Positions 18,268 to 29,177 of a DNA stretch of 64,000 nt are shown in pieces (within the stretch, counting starts at the first letter, position 1; the number at the start of each line of letters is the position of its first letter). Source of the stretch: Nannocystis pusilla (GTDB taxonomy: Bacteria > Myxococcota_A > Polyangia > Nannocystales > Nannocystaceae). The notes below the pieces were generated by a model that searched no databases, was not told where the DNA came from, and saw only the letters and a list, made by a program, of their open reading frames with translations. The position numbers and the translations under genes are program-made. The stretch covers positions 6,673,168 to 6,737,167 of the forward strand of contig NZ_JAPNKE010000002.1 in assembly GCF_026626665.1 (NCBI RefSeq), given 5' to 3'.

Positions 18268-21200
18268 ATGCTCCCCTCCGCCCCGTATACGATCACCGAG
18301 CTTCTCTCGCGGGGGAGCAGGACCGTCCTGTATCGCGCGGTCAGGAACGCGGATGGTTGCCGCGTCGTCCTCAAGGTGCTCGATGTGCGGCGCAGCCGTC
18401 CGGAGGACCGCGAGCGATTGAAGCACGAGTACGAGCTCGGCAAGCAGCTCCACACGCCAGCCGTCGTCCGGGCGCTCGCCCTCGACGCGTATCAGGGCAT
18501 GCCGGCCCTCGTCATGGAAGACTTCGGTGGGCAACCGCTGGATGCGTTGCTCGGCGCGCCGCTGGCCGTGGACCGGTTCCTCCCGCTGGCGATCGGCATG
18601 GCGAGGGCGCTCGCGGATCTCCACGAGCAGGGCGTGGTCCACAAGGACCTCAAGCCGCACAACATCCTCGTCAATCTCGCCACCGGCGAGATCAAGATCG
18701 CCGACTTCGGGCTCGCGTCCCGCCTCCCGCGCGAGCACCGACCCCCGCAGCCTGCGGACCTCATCGAGGGCTCGCTGCCCTATCTGTCGCCAGAACAGAC
18801 GGGACGCACCAACCGAGCGATCGATAGTCGCGCCGATCTCTACTCTCTCGGCGTCACCTTCCATCAGATGCTCACGGGGGAGCTGCCCTTCGCGGCGAAA
18901 GATCCGGTGGGATGGGTCCACTGTCACGTGGCCCGCGCCCCACCATCCGTCGCAGAGAGCGTCCCCGAGGTGCCCGAGACGCTGGCGCGGATCGTCCTGA
19001 AGCTCCTCTCGAAGATGCCCGAGGACCGCTATCAGCACGCGCGCGGGCTGCGGAGCGATCTGGAGCGGTGCCTCGCGGAATGGAGGGAGCGCGGAATCAT
19101 CGATCCCTTCCCGCTGGGAGAGCGCGACGCCTCGGGCCGTCTCCAGATCCCGGAGAAGCTGTACGGGCGGGCTTCGGAGCGAGCGCTGTTGCTTCAGGCC
19201 CTGGGTCGGGTCATCGACACAGGGACGCCCGAGCTCTTGCTCGTCTCCGGCTACTCCGGGATTGGCAAGAGCGCTCTCGTCCGCGAGCTCGAAGCGCCCG
19301 TCGCCCGGGCGCGAGGCTTTTTCATCTCGGGGAAGTTCGATCAGTACAAGCGCGAGATCCCCTATGCCACGCTCGTCCAGGCGTTCGGGGAGCTCGTGCT
19401 CGAGATCCTCGCCGAGAGCGAGCCGCAGATCGCCGCGTGGAGGCAGCGCCTCCACGACGCGCTCGGAGCCCATGGCCAGCTCATCGCAGACGTGATCCCG
19501 CAGGTCGAGCTCGTGATCGGGCGGCAACCGCCGGCGCCCGAGTTGCCGCCGGCCGAGGCGCAGCATCGGTTTCGCCTGGTGTTCCGTCGCTTCATCGGAG
19601 TGTTCGCCCAGGAGGAGCACCCCCTGGTGCTGTTTCTCGACGACCTCCAATGGGCCGACTCGGCGAGCCTCGGGCTGCTCGCGGATCTGGTGACTCACGC
19701 GGAAGTCCGCCACATCCTCGTCGTCGGAGCTTTCCGCGACAACGAGGTCACTCCTTCCCACCCGCTCCTGCTGACCGTCGACGATGCGCGGAGGGCGGGA
19801 GTCCGCGTCACGGACATCGTGCTCGGCCCGATCGCGCAGGAGGACCTCGGTATGTTCCTCGCCGATGCGCTCCATTGTCGACCGGAAGAGGCCGCGCCGC
19901 TCGCGGCGCTGGTCCACGAGAAGACGGCCGGCAACCCCTTCTTCGCCATCCAGTTCGTCGACTCGCTCGACGAAGAAGGCCTGATCCGGTTCGACGGGGG
20001 CACGGGAGCGTTCCGCTGGGACGTCACGGAGATCCGCAAGCAGAGCTTCACCGACAACGTGGTCAAGCTGATGGTCGGGAAGCTCAAGCGGCTGTCGCCG
20101 GCGACCCAGGACGCGCTGAAGCAGCTCGCGTGTCTGGGAAACACCGCAGAGGACGCCCACCTGACGCTGGTCCAGGGCGGCTCGGAGCAGGACGCGCAGG
20201 CCGCCCTCGCGGAGGCCGTTCAAGCAGGGCTCGTCCTCCGCATGCCCGGCGCGTACAAATTCCTCCACGATCGCGTCCAGGAGGCGGCCTATTCGCTCAT
20301 CCCGGCCGGCGAGCGGGCGGCGATGCACCTCGGGATCGGCAGGCAGCTCGCCTCGCGCACGCCCCCTGAAGAGCTCGCGGAGAAGATCTTCGAGATCGTG
20401 AACCAGCTCGACCGGGGCGCCGCGCTGATCACCTCGCCGGCGGAGCGAGAGCGGGTCGCCGAGCTCAACCTCATCGCGGGCAAGCGCGCCAAGGGGTCGA
20501 CCGCGTACGCCTCGGCGCTCACGTATTTCGCCGCAGGTGCGGCGCTCTTGCTCGAGGACAGCTGGGAGCGCCGGTACGACCTCGCCTTCGCGCTCGAGTT
20601 CCACCGAGCCGAATGCGAGTTCCTGACGGGCGAGTTGACGGCGGCGGAACAGCGGCTCTCGACGCTTTCACCCCGCGCCGGCAACCTCGTCGACAGCGCC
20701 GCTGTCACGTGCGTGCGCATGGCTCTCTACCTGACTCTCGATCGGAGTGACCGGGCCATCGAGGTCTGCCTCGAATACCTGCGGCGCATCGACGTGCAGT
20801 GGTCGCCGCACCCCGCGGAGGACGAGGTGCGGCAGGAGTACGAGCGGCTGTGGCGCAAGCTGGGCAGCCGCGCGCTCGAGGAGCTCATCGATCTGCCGCC
20901 GCTGACCGATCCGGCCATTCGCGCGACCATGGACGTCCTCATGGAGGCGCTGCCGCCGGCCATGTTCTCCGACAATAACCTGCTCTTCCTCGTCATCGGT
21001 CGCATGGGGAACCTCAGCCTCGAGCACGGCAACTGTGACGCATCGAGCTACGCCTATGTCTGGCTCGGCATGATCCTCGGAACGCATTTCGGCGATTATC
21101 GGGCCGCCTTTCGCTTCGGCAAGCTCGGCTTCGATCTCGTCGAAACACGCGGGCTGGACCGGTTCAAAGCGCGCGTTTATATGGCCTTCTGGCACTCCGT

Positions 21201-24158
21201 CAACCCGTGGACGAGGCACGTGCGGACCGGCCTCGAGTGGATGCGACGCGCCTTCGACGCGGCGCAGGAAGCCGGTGATCTCACCTTTGCGGCCTATGTC
21301 TGCATGACCTCGCTCACCGACCTTCTCTTCGCCGGCGAGCCCCTCGGCGACGTCCAGCGAGAAGCCGAGCGAGGCCTCGAGTTCGTGCGCAAGGCCAGGT
21401 TCGGCCTCATCGTCGACAGCATCATGGGACAGCTCGGGCTCGTCCGAACCCTCCGCGGGCTGACCCCGGACTTCGGCGCCTTCGACGACGCGGAGTTCGA
21501 CGAGGGCCGATTCGAGCGGCATCTGGAGGGTGATCTGCGCCTGGCCTTCGCCACATGCCTGTATTGGACCAACAAGCTGCAAGCGCGCTACTTCTCCGGC
21601 GACCACGGTTCTGCCGCCGCCGCGGCCTTGAAGGCCGAGCCGCTGTTGTGGTCACAGCCTTCCCAGCTCGAGGTCGCGGAGTACCATTTTTTCAGCGCGC
21701 TCACGCACGCTGCCCAATACGACGCTACATCGTCCGACGAGCGGCCCCGGCACCTGGCGGCGCTCGCTGCCCACCACCAGCAAATCGAGGTCTGGGCGGA
21801 GAACTGCCCGGAAAATTTCGCCAACCGCGCGGCGCTATGCGCCGCCGAGATCGCGCGCATCGGCAGCCGGGAGCTCGACGCGATGCGCCTCTACGAGCAG
21901 GCCATCCGCTCCGCCCGCGACAACGGCTTCGTCCACAACGAGGCGCTCGCCCACGAGCTCGCGGCTCGGTTCTACCGGGCGCGAGGGTTCGACGAGATCG
22001 CCGACACGTACCTCCGCAACGCACGCGCCGGTTACGCCCGTTGGGGCGCCGACGGAAAGGTGAAGCAGATCGACCAGCAGCATCCTCGCCTCTTCGAGCC
22101 GAGGGCCCTCGCGCCCACCGCCACCGTCGCGGTCCGGCCCGTCGAGCTCGATCTCTACTCGGTGACCAAGGCGTCACAGACCATCTCGAGCGAGATCGTG
22201 CTCGACAAGCTGGTGCGCACGTTGCTCGAGGTCGTGCTCGAGCAAGGCGGGGCGCAGCGAGCCTGCCTCGTCCTGTGTCGCGACAGGAACCTCTCGATCG
22301 AGGCGGAGGCGACCCTCGAAGAGAGGGGTCGTCACCGCCGTCATCGAGGCGGTGCCGTTGGCCTCATCCGGGCACGTCCCCGTGTCGCTCGTCCGCTATG
22401 TCGAGCGGACGAAGGAGCGCGTCATCCTGAGCGACGCCGCGGCCGACGCGGGCAAGTTCGCCGGCGACGCCTACTTCGCCCGGCACCGGCCAAAATCGGT
22501 CCTCTGCCTGCCCATCCTGCGGCAGACCGCGGTGGCCGGCCTGCTCTACCTCGAGAACAACCTCCTGGCCGGCGCGTTCACACCCGAGAGGCTCGCCGCC
22601 CTCTCGCTGCTCGCTACGCAGGCGGCGATCTCCCTCGACAACGCCCAGCTCCTCGCCAAGGAGCGGGCCGCACGCGACGCGGCCGAGGATGAGAAGCGGC
22701 GGTCCGCCTTCCTCGCCGAGGCCGGAGCGCTGCTCGCAGAGTCGCTCGATTACGAGAAGACCTTCGCCCACCTCGCCCAGCTGTGCGTGCGAGGTCTGGC
22801 CGACTGGTGCACGATCGACGTCGTGGAAGGGCGAGATCCGGCGCCTCGTCGTGGCCCACCGCGATCCCGCGATGGAGCCCATGCTCCGCGAGATTCAGCG
22901 GCGTTATCCGCCGCGCTGGGATTCGCCCCACCCCGCGGTCACGGTCCTCCGCACCCACGAACCGCGCCTCACACCCGAACTGCCCGACGAGGCCCTGCGC
23001 GCGATCTGCCACGACGAAGAGCACCTGCGTCTCGTCCGCGCGCTCGGTACGCGGACCGGGCTCTCCGTGCCGCTCATCGCCCGCGGGCAAACCTTCGGGG
23101 TGCTCAGCCTCGCCTCCGCCGCGCCGGGACGTCGCTACGGGCCCGTCGACCTCGAGCTCGCGCAGGAAGTGGCGCGCCGCGCCGCCATGGCGCTCGACAA
23201 CGCGCGGCTCTACCGGGCCTCGCAGGAGGCCGTGCGCGTGCGGAGCGAGTTCCTCACCGTCGCATCCCACGAGCTGAACACGCCGATAACCTCGCTCATG
23301 CTCGCCATCCAGTCCCTGCACCGCCGGGCCCGGACGGAGCGGCCGATGGATCCGCAGACCGCGAATCGCATGCTGGAGCTGGTCTCACGGCAGGGAGAGC
23401 GGCTCACCCGACTCATCAACGACCTGCTCGACATCTCGCGCATCGAGACCGGTCCGTTGCCGCTCGCGCTCACGGACGTCGACCTCGGCGCCCTGGTCCA
23501 TGAGGTGGTCAAGCGCTTCGAGGCCGACCTTTCACTGGCCCGCTGCGACGTCTCGATCCACGACGGCGCCCCGGTCGTGGGGAGGTGGGATCAGTCCCGC
23601 ATCGACCGCGTCATCAGCAACCTGCTCGCCAATGCCATCAAGTTCGGGGCGGGGCATCCCATCGAGATCTTCCTCGGGGCAGAGCGCGGGGTGGCACGGC
23701 TGGCCGTCAGGGATCACGGCATCGGCATCGACCCGGACAAGTGCGAGCGGATCTTCGAGCGCTTCGAACGCGCGGTGTCGGAGCGGCACTACGGTGGGCT
23801 CGGCCTCGGCCTGTACATCTGCCGGCGGATCGTGGAGGACCACGGCGGCTCGATCCGATGCGACAGCCGGCCGGGGGCCGGTGCGACATTCATCGTCGAG
23901 CTCCCCTGCGCGGGGCCCCCTGAGCCGCGCTCGACCGTCCAAGGGACATGTCGTGGACGCTCGCCGGGATCTCCGCCGATCATCATCGACACCGCGCCGA
24001 CCGGTCACTCCTCCGCCTGCGCGCGCGGGCTCCTCGGCTTCGAGCGCACCGACGACGCGATCGCGCTGGCCGACGCCCACCCCGAGGCGCTGCAGGTGCG
24101 CTCGCGGGAGGCACGGCTCTCCGTGGTCGCTGAGTTGCAGGCTCGGCCGCGCGACTAA
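18268..24158 (+). CDS. Hybrid Ser/Thr kinase - AAA ATPase - GAF - histidine kinase
   Basis: About 1,960 residues. Residues 1-275 form an active-looking Ser/Thr kinase ('VVLKVLD' lysine, 'HKDLKPHN', 'IADFGLAS'). Residues ~290-620 form a predicted AAA/STAND ATPase with Walker A 'GYSGIGKSA' (~329) and Walker B 'LVLFLDDLQWAD' (~456). A long helical repeat region follows (~700-1280), then two GAF domains (~1310-1650), a HisKA dimerisation segment with phospho-His in 'VASHELNTP' (~1665) and a HATPase domain ('NLLANAIKFG', 'DHGIGID', 'GGLGLGLYI'). No receiver domain is attached. This is the known multi-domain sensor class in cyanobacteria and myxobacteria. One-base breaks occur near 22325 and 22830. 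Just after the HATPase domain (about 23915), one lost base in a G/C run would give an earlier stop, so the last ~80 residues may be artificial. Confidence 0.9.
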
Positions 24159-26393
24159 CTAGTATCGCGGCGGGAACCGGCGCTCGAGCGCCGCCAGCTC
24201 TGCGGTGCGGCCGGCCTCGCGGTACTCGTCGCCCAGGTGGCTGGCGATCATGCGGGTCCCGAAGTGCTCCGCGCCCAGGCTGGCGATCGACTGCTTCAGC
24301 GCGCGCAGAAAAATGCGCTCGGTGGCGGCGCGGTCGCCGGCGGCGCGGTGCGCCCGGGCCAGGCCGACCTCGAACGACAGGCGGTACCACGGCGGGAGGT
24401 CCGTCTCCCGATCGAGGAGCCGCAGCGCGTGCTCGAAGGTGGCGATCGCCTGGCGCGGCCGACCGACGCGGCGATACGCCGTGCCGAGGTCCATGAGCGC
24501 GGGATAGGCCGGCAGCCCGCGCCCGGCGAACTCGGCGGCGATGCGCTCGCGCTCCACGACCGCCGCGGCACGGTCGCGGTGCCACAGCCGTTCGGCGCGG
24601 AACTGACGATATGCCATGAGATCGATCTGCTCGCGCAGGGTCGAGGCGCGCGCCCCCAGGAGCGCGTCCGCCTGGCCGAGCAACGAGGCGCCCGCCTGGC
24701 CGCGCTGCAGGGCCGCGAGGGTCGCCACCGCGAGCCGGGTCGTGACACTCGTCCGGGCCCCCTCGTCCAGCTCGTGCGCTCGCACGGTGAGGGCCGGGAG
24801 GAGCCAGCGCGCGGCGGCGTCGAGGTCCTCGGGCGGGCCGACGGCCCACGCGAGCTCGAGCCTGACCTCGGCCACCTCGCGGTGATCCTCGCCCTTCTGC
24901 GCGATGCGTTCGGCGAGCGCCCGCCGCAGCAGCGCCTCGGCCACCTTGGACTCGCCCGCGCCGCGGAACAGGCGGGCCAGCACGACCCGCAGCTCGGTGT
25001 CGATCTCGGGGTCCTCGTAGACGCGCTCCTGCGCGAGCAGGCTGCGGCCGTAGTCGAGGACCTGACCGACGGTGAGCTCGCGCGCGCGGAGGCCGTCGGC
25101 GCTCGCGTGGGTGACGAGGTCGACGAGGAACGCCGAGATGGTCTCGGCAATGCGACGCTCCTCCTCGAGGCGGGCGGCCTGGACCGCCATCGCCACCGAG
25201 AAACCGACGAGCAGCGCGAGCCCCAATGTCGCCACCACGAGCGCGCGCCCGTGTCGGCGCAGCAGCTTGCCGGCGCGGTAGCGGAGCGTGCCCTGGCGAG
25301 CCTGCACCGGCAGCCCTCGCTGGTAGCGGCGGATGTCCTCGGCCAGCTTGTCGACCGTGTCGTAGCGCCGCGCCGGCTCGTGCCGCAGCGCCTTGAGCAC
25401 GATCGCGTCGAGGTCGCCGGCCACCTGTCGCCGCAGCCGCGCCGCCTCGCGCTGCTCCTCGCGCGTACCCCGGCTCGCGTCAGCGGGATCGGCCGCGCTC
25501 GGCCGGCGCGGCTCGGGCGGCGGCCTGCCGTGCTCGACGTCGACGACCGTCGCGTCCGCGTGCGGCAGCCGACCGCTCAGCAGCCGGTACAGCACCACGC
25601 CGAGCGAGTACACGTCGCTCGCGGTCGTCAGCGATTCGCCGGCGCGCTGCTCCGGGCTGGCGTAATGCGGCGTGTGCGGCCGCGGTCCCGCGCGGGTGGT
25701 CTGCAGCGTCGACGCCCCGCCGGCGTCGAGCAGCTTGGCGACCCCGAAGTCGAGCAGCTTCGGCGTGCCGTCGGCCATCACCAGGATGTTCTCGGGCTTG
25801 AGGTCGAGGTGCAGCACCAGCCGGTGGTGGGCGTAGTCGACCGCGTCGCACACCGCGAGCACCAGCGCCAGCCGCTCGGACAGGCCGAGCCGGCGCTCCT
25901 CGCAGAAGCGGTGCAGCGGCGCGCCTTCGATGGGCTCCATCACCAGGTAGGGCCGCCCGTCGACGTGCGTGCCGCCGTCGTAGAGGCGGGCGATGTTCGG
26001 GTGATCGAGCCGCGCGAGGATCTGCCGCTCGGCCCGGAAGCGGCGCACGAAGTCGCGGCCGTACAGCCCCGGCGCCAGCAGCTTGACCGCCACCTCGCGC
26101 TCGAACTCCTGGTCGTCGCGACGGGCCAGGTACACGTCGCCCATGCCGCCGCTGCCGAGCCGGCGGATCACGCGATACGGCCCGATGGAGGTCGGCTCGT
26201 CGTGCTCGGGCAGCGGCTCGGCCGGACGCTCGAGGAAGTCGCCGGCGCGGTCGTGCGCCGCCGCCAGCTCGAGCGCCTCGGCGCGCAGCGACAAATCATC
26301 GGAGAGCGCGACCACCACCGCGCCGCGGCGCTCGGCGGGGCAATCGAGCGCCGCCTGTACGAGCTCCTCGAGCAGCTTCCAGCGATCGGTCAC
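24159..26393 (-). CDS. Membrane Ser/Thr protein kinase with C-terminal repeats
   Basis: A 744-residue kinase. Residues ~1-65 form a short helical lead, and ~70-345 the kinase domain with P-loop 'GSGGMGDVYLAR', lysine in 'VAVKLL', catalytic loop 'HLDLKPEN' (Leu in place of Arg before Asp) and 'LLDFGVAKL'. One membrane helix follows ('ALVVATLGLALLVGFSVAMA', ~385-405). The C-terminal ~330 residues are helical and TPR-like and would lie outside. The fold and layout are typical of kinases encoded right after an ECF sigma factor of the type found here, four bases upstream. The pair is likely a signal-to-transcription unit in which the kinase modulates the sigma factor. Confidence 0.92.
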   Translation of the reverse strand: MTDRWKLLEELVQAALDCPAERRGAVVVALSDDLSLRAEALELAAAHDRAGDFLERPAEPLPEHDEPTSIGPYRVIRRLGSGGMGDVYLARRDDQEFEREVAVKLLAPGLYGRDFVRRFRAERQILARLDHPNIARLYDGGTHVDGRPYLVMEPIEGAPLHRFCEERRLGLSERLALVLAVCDAVDYAHHRLVLHLDLKPENILVMADGTPKLLDFGVAKLLDAGGASTLQTTRAGPRPHTPHYASPEQRAGESLTTASDVYSLGVVLYRLLSGRLPHADATVVDVEHGRPPPEPRRPSAADPADASRGTREEQREAARLRRQVAGDLDAIVLKALRHEPARRYDTVDKLAEDIRRYQRGLPVQARQGTLRYRAGKLLRRHGRALVVATLGLALLVGFSVAMAVQAARLEEERRIAETISAFLVDLVTHASADGLRARELTVGQVLDYGRSLLAQERVYEDPEIDTELRVVLARLFRGAGESKVAEALLRRALAERIAQKGEDHREVAEVRLELAWAVGPPEDLDAAARWLLPALTVRAHELDEGARTSVTTRLAVATLAALQRGQAGASLLGQADALLGARASTLREQIDLMAYRQFRAERLWHRDRAAAVVERERIAAEFAGRGLPAYPALMDLGTAYRRVGRPRQAIATFEHALRLLDRETDLPPWYRLSFEVGLARAHRAAGDRAATERIFLRALKQSIASLGAEHFGTRMIASHLGDEYREAGRTAELAALERRFPPRY

Positions 26394-26396
26394 GGC

Positions 26397-26966
26397 TCAC
26401 CTTCCCAGCTCGCGGAACAGCCACGCGCGGGCCATTCGCCAGTCGCGGACCACGGTCGCGCGCGAGCAGCCGAGCAGCTCGGCGGTCTCCTCGAGCGACA
26501 GGCCGCCGAAGAAGCGCAGCTGGACCAGCTGCGCCTTGGGCGGATCGATGGCCCCCAGCCGCGTGAGCGCGTCGTCGATCGCCAGCAGCTCGGGCGCCCG
26601 CACGATTCCCACCTCGGTCTCGACGTCGTCCCATCCCGTCAGCGTGCCGCCGTCGCGCTTGCCGGCCAGGCGGGCCCGCGCGTGGTCGACCAGCACGCGG
26701 CGCATGGCCTGGCTGACGACCGCGAAGAAGTGGCGCCGGTCCTGCCACTCGATGCGGTCGTGCGCCATGAGCCGCGCGTAGGCCTCGTGCACGACCGCGG
26801 TCGGCTGCAGCGTGTGATGCATGCGCTCGCCGCGGAGCTGGCGGCGCGCGATGCTCCGCAGCTGGCCGTACACCACGACGATGAGCGCCTCGCGGGCTCG
26901 CGCCTCGCCGGAGCTCCACGCCTTGAGCAGGCCCGTCACGTCCACCGAAGACTCGTGGTCCGCCAT
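26397..26966 (-). CDS. ECF-type RNA polymerase sigma factor
   Basis: A 189-residue sigma factor. Region 2 is seen in 'HHTLQPTAVVHEAYARLM' and 'RHFFAVVSQAMRRVLVDHAR', and region 4 in 'QLVQLRFFGGLSLEETAELL' followed by 'SRATVVRDWRMARAWL'. This matches the subgroup (TIGR02999-like) common in myxobacteria, Acidobacteria and Planctomycetes that is encoded beside Ser/Thr kinases. I chose the ATG at 26966 because GGGGAT lies just upstream; a TTG seven codons earlier is also possible. No anti-sigma gene is adjacent. The kinase starts four bases after its stop, so the two are an operon. Confidence 0.92.
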   Translation of the reverse strand: MADHESSVDVTGLLKAWSSGEARAREALIVVVYGQLRSIARRQLRGERMHHTLQPTAVVHEAYARLMAHDRIEWQDRRHFFAVVSQAMRRVLVDHARARLAGKRDGGTLTGWDDVETEVGIVRAPELLAIDDALTRLGAIDPPKAQLVQLRFFGGLSLEETAELLGCSRATVVRDWRMARAWLFRELGR

Positions 26967-27069
26967 CGATCCCCGATCTTGCTGCAAAAGATCACGCCAT
27001 CCCAGGGGGGTCCACGGGGCCGGGCGACCCGTCGCGGCCGCGACGGCTCACCCGGCTCCGCGGCGCGGG

Positions 27070-27660
27070 CTACGGGTTCTGAACGTCCGGCTTCAGGCAC
27101 TTCGTGCCGCAGCAGAAGCTCTTGCCGGTGCCGCTGAGCAGCGGGCTGTTGGCGTTCACGTCCCAGTTGCCGTCCCCGTCGACGTTGATCCCGTGGATAT
27201 AGATGGTCTCGACCTCGCCGGTCTTGAGCGACGCCGGGGTGTTGATGGAAAACCCGTGATACTTGTCGGCGAACGGCAGATCGGCGCGATAGAGGTCGGC
27301 GAGGACGGTGGCCACGTGCTCGCCATACGGATAGGGCGCGTAGCGGTCGATGGTCACCCAGGTCGGCGCAGTGGTGTCGCCGTCCTTCACCCACCCGGCG
27401 ATCTTGCTGCAATTGAAGGTGTCGTGGGTGCCGACGGGCGTGAAATAGTTGGCGGCGGAGGACCGCGGCCCGGTGGTCAGATCGGGGAGACCGGGCAAGA
27501 CCCCCTGGTCCTCCGCGCCCCCGGCGTCCTCCGCCGCCTCGCCCTCCGCCAGCTCGCCTTCGGCCTCGTCGACCTCCGCGAGCTCCTCCCGCGTCGGCGG
27601 CTCCACGTCACAGCCCGCCCAGCTCATCAGCAATACCGAACCCAGGAACATGCGTCGCAT
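27070..27660 (-). CDS. Lipoprotein with GWxxD-type beta domain
   Basis: About 196 residues. A short signal peptide ends in the lipobox 'SWAGC', followed by an acidic linker (Glu/Ala-rich, residues ~25-60). The C-terminal domain ('IAGWVKDGDTTAPTWVTIDR', 'HVATVLADLYRADLP', 'YHGFSINTP', 'IYIHGINVDGDGN') is a beta-rich unit often repeated in surface proteins of these bacteria; its ligand is unknown. The ATG at 27660 has GAGAGGCGAG just upstream and places the signal peptide correctly; a start 18 codons earlier would not. Two Cys pairs in the tail ('SFCCGTKC') suggest a disulphide-stabilised extracellular end. Confidence 0.82.
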   Translation of the reverse strand: MRRMFLGSVLLMSWAGCDVEPPTREELAEVDEAEGELAEGEAAEDAGGAEDQGVLPGLPDLTTGPRSSAANYFTPVGTHDTFNCSKIAGWVKDGDTTAPTWVTIDRYAPYPYGEHVATVLADLYRADLPFADKYHGFSINTPASLKTGEVETIYIHGINVDGDGNWDVNANSPLLSGTGKSFCCGTKCLKPDVQNP

Positions 27661-28352
27661 CTCGCCTCTCACTTTCCGAGTCATGGCGGCGGTCGCCTCG
27701 ATCGCCGCCCTCACCGGGAAAGGCGAGAAGTGCGATGGAACCGGCTCACGAAATTTCGGGGCCTCGCAAAAAAAATCGCCGGGCGAGACCGCGCGCCCCC
27801 GTCACCGTCTCCTGCGCGCACGAATGCGCCCGCGTTCGCGCCGCCCGCTCTCACACCGGGCGGACTCCGAGCCCGCCGTCTGCGAGCAATGATGGCAGTC
27901 CTTTATGACACCCGCTGCGAATCGAGCGCCGCGGCGCCCCGGCGGGCACGTCTCGAGCACAGGACGAGTCGCCTGCGCGGAATGCCCGGTCCGGCAATTG
28001 CGCACAGGCCCGTCGGCCGCCCGCCGTCACGTGCCGGGGCGCTGCGCGTCGTGAACGATGCACTGTGACCCATCGAACGCTCACGCCGAATCGATCGCGC
28101 AGATCGGAGGCCGCCGCGAAAGAAGCATCACGCAGCCGGCCATCGCCGCGCCGGCTCGCATCTCGGCCGGTACGAGCCCATAAGGCGGCCCCCGATTTTT
28201 CGCGGCAGCGCAATTGATCGTGGGTCGGTTTCCACTGTCCCGACAGAAACACCGGGAAGAGTTCCAGGGTCGAATCCGTCGCCCTCGAGTCACGGCATAT
28301 CGCCGTGGTTCAATCCATTCGTCGTCGACTTGTGCTATTCAAGGCGCAAACC
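27661..28352. other. Divergent intergenic region
   Basis: About 690 bases between a minus-strand lipoprotein and a plus-strand oxidase-like gene. AT-richer parts are at 27755-27785 and 28285-28350; the latter probably carries the promoter of the plus-strand gene. I see no ORF of convincing composition and no strong hairpin. Confidence 0.4.
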
Positions 28353-29123
28353 ATGAGCACCCCTAATTTGTCTGTTAGCCTGGAAATCTACGAAGAGAGC
28401 GTGCAGGCCGCGCGCGCCCGTTTCGCCGCCGGCGAATGGGTGACGCGGGTGATCGGCGGCGAGCTGACCCCCGACGCGCTCGAGCTGTTCCTCCTCTCCT
28501 TCTGCGCCCTCGGCGTGCAGATGACCGCCCCGGTCGAAGGGTGGATCCGCCGCGCCGGCGAGCGCTGCCTCGCCGCCGGGCTGAATGACATCGGCAACGC
28601 CCTGGTCGCCCACGCCCGCCACGAGGCCGGGCACGACGCGATGATGGTGGACGACACTCGCTCGCTCGCGGCGCGGCGCGAGCAGGCGGGCCGCCCCGTG
28701 CCCGCGCCCGAGAAGCTGCTCGCGCACCCGCCGACGCCGGGGATCCAGCGCTACGTGCGAGTGCACGAGGACGTGATCGCCGGGCCCGCGCCGTACGCCC
28801 AGATCGCCATCGAGTACGAGATCGAGCGGCTCTCGGTGACCTACGGCCCGAGCTTCATCGCCCGCTGCCTCGCCGACCTCGGGGGCGACGTGAAGCAATG
28901 CCTGAGCTTCGTCCAGGACCACGTCGAGCTGGACGTCGGACACACGAAGTTCAACGCCCGGAAGCTCGACCAATTCCTGAAGCAGCGCCCGGAAGCGCTG
29001 GACGACCTGGTGACGGCCGGCTCCGAGGCGCTCGCGGCCTACGATCAATTCCTGGGCGACGCGCTCGCCCTCGCGCTCGGCATGTCCGCCGAGACGCAGG
29101 CGCGCAGCCAGGTCGCGTCCTGA
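28353..29123 (+). CDS. Haem-oxygenase-like diiron oxidase/oxygenase (HDO) family protein
   Basis: A 256-residue all-helical protein. The metal-site signature is seen as 'HARHEAGHDAMMVDD' (HxxxExxH type), a Glu in 'IEYEIERLSVTYG', and 'DHVELDVGHTKFN' in the last part. HDO proteins bind two irons and oxidise or cleave fatty acids, amino acids or similar small molecules (UndA, BesC and SznF are known members). The substrate here is unknown. The inner ATG at 28353 fits the start of the conserved domain better than an upstream start at 28305. An intrinsic terminator follows the stop at once, then an acyltransferase-like gene, so the oxidase is made in excess over its partner or the two are separately controlled. 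Confidence 0.82.
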   Translation: MSTPNLSVSLEIYEESVQAARARFAAGEWVTRVIGGELTPDALELFLLSFCALGVQMTAPVEGWIRRAGERCLAAGLNDIGNALVAHARHEAGHDAMMVDDTRSLAARREQAGRPVPAPEKLLAHPPTPGIQRYVRVHEDVIAGPAPYAQIAIEYEIERLSVTYGPSFIARCLADLGGDVKQCLSFVQDHVELDVGHTKFNARKLDQFLKQRPEALDDLVTAGSEALAAYDQFLGDALALALGMSAETQARSQVAS

Positions 29124-29126
29124 CGG

Positions 29127-29160
29127 GGCTCGCTCGCCTCGCGCGAGCCGGCCCTTTTTA
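29127..29160 (+). terminator. Intrinsic terminator or attenuator
   Basis: A GGCTCGC/GCGAGCC stem (29127-29133 with 29143-29149) is followed by CCCTTTTTA. It lies between the stop of the diiron protein and the ribosome binding site of the next gene on the same strand, so it probably sets the ratio of the two products. Confidence 0.7.
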
Positions 29161-29177
29161 TCGTGGAGGAGATCATC

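Noticed and set aside
24237-27137. 966-residue plus-strand open frame opposite the kinase and sigma genes
   Set aside because: It is an antisense shadow with no recognisable motif; the minus-strand genes show full kinase and sigma motifs.
27715-28352. Minus-strand ORF of 133 residues between the lipoprotein and the oxidase-like gene
   Set aside because: Composition is like random GC-rich DNA, with no ribosome binding site and no motif.
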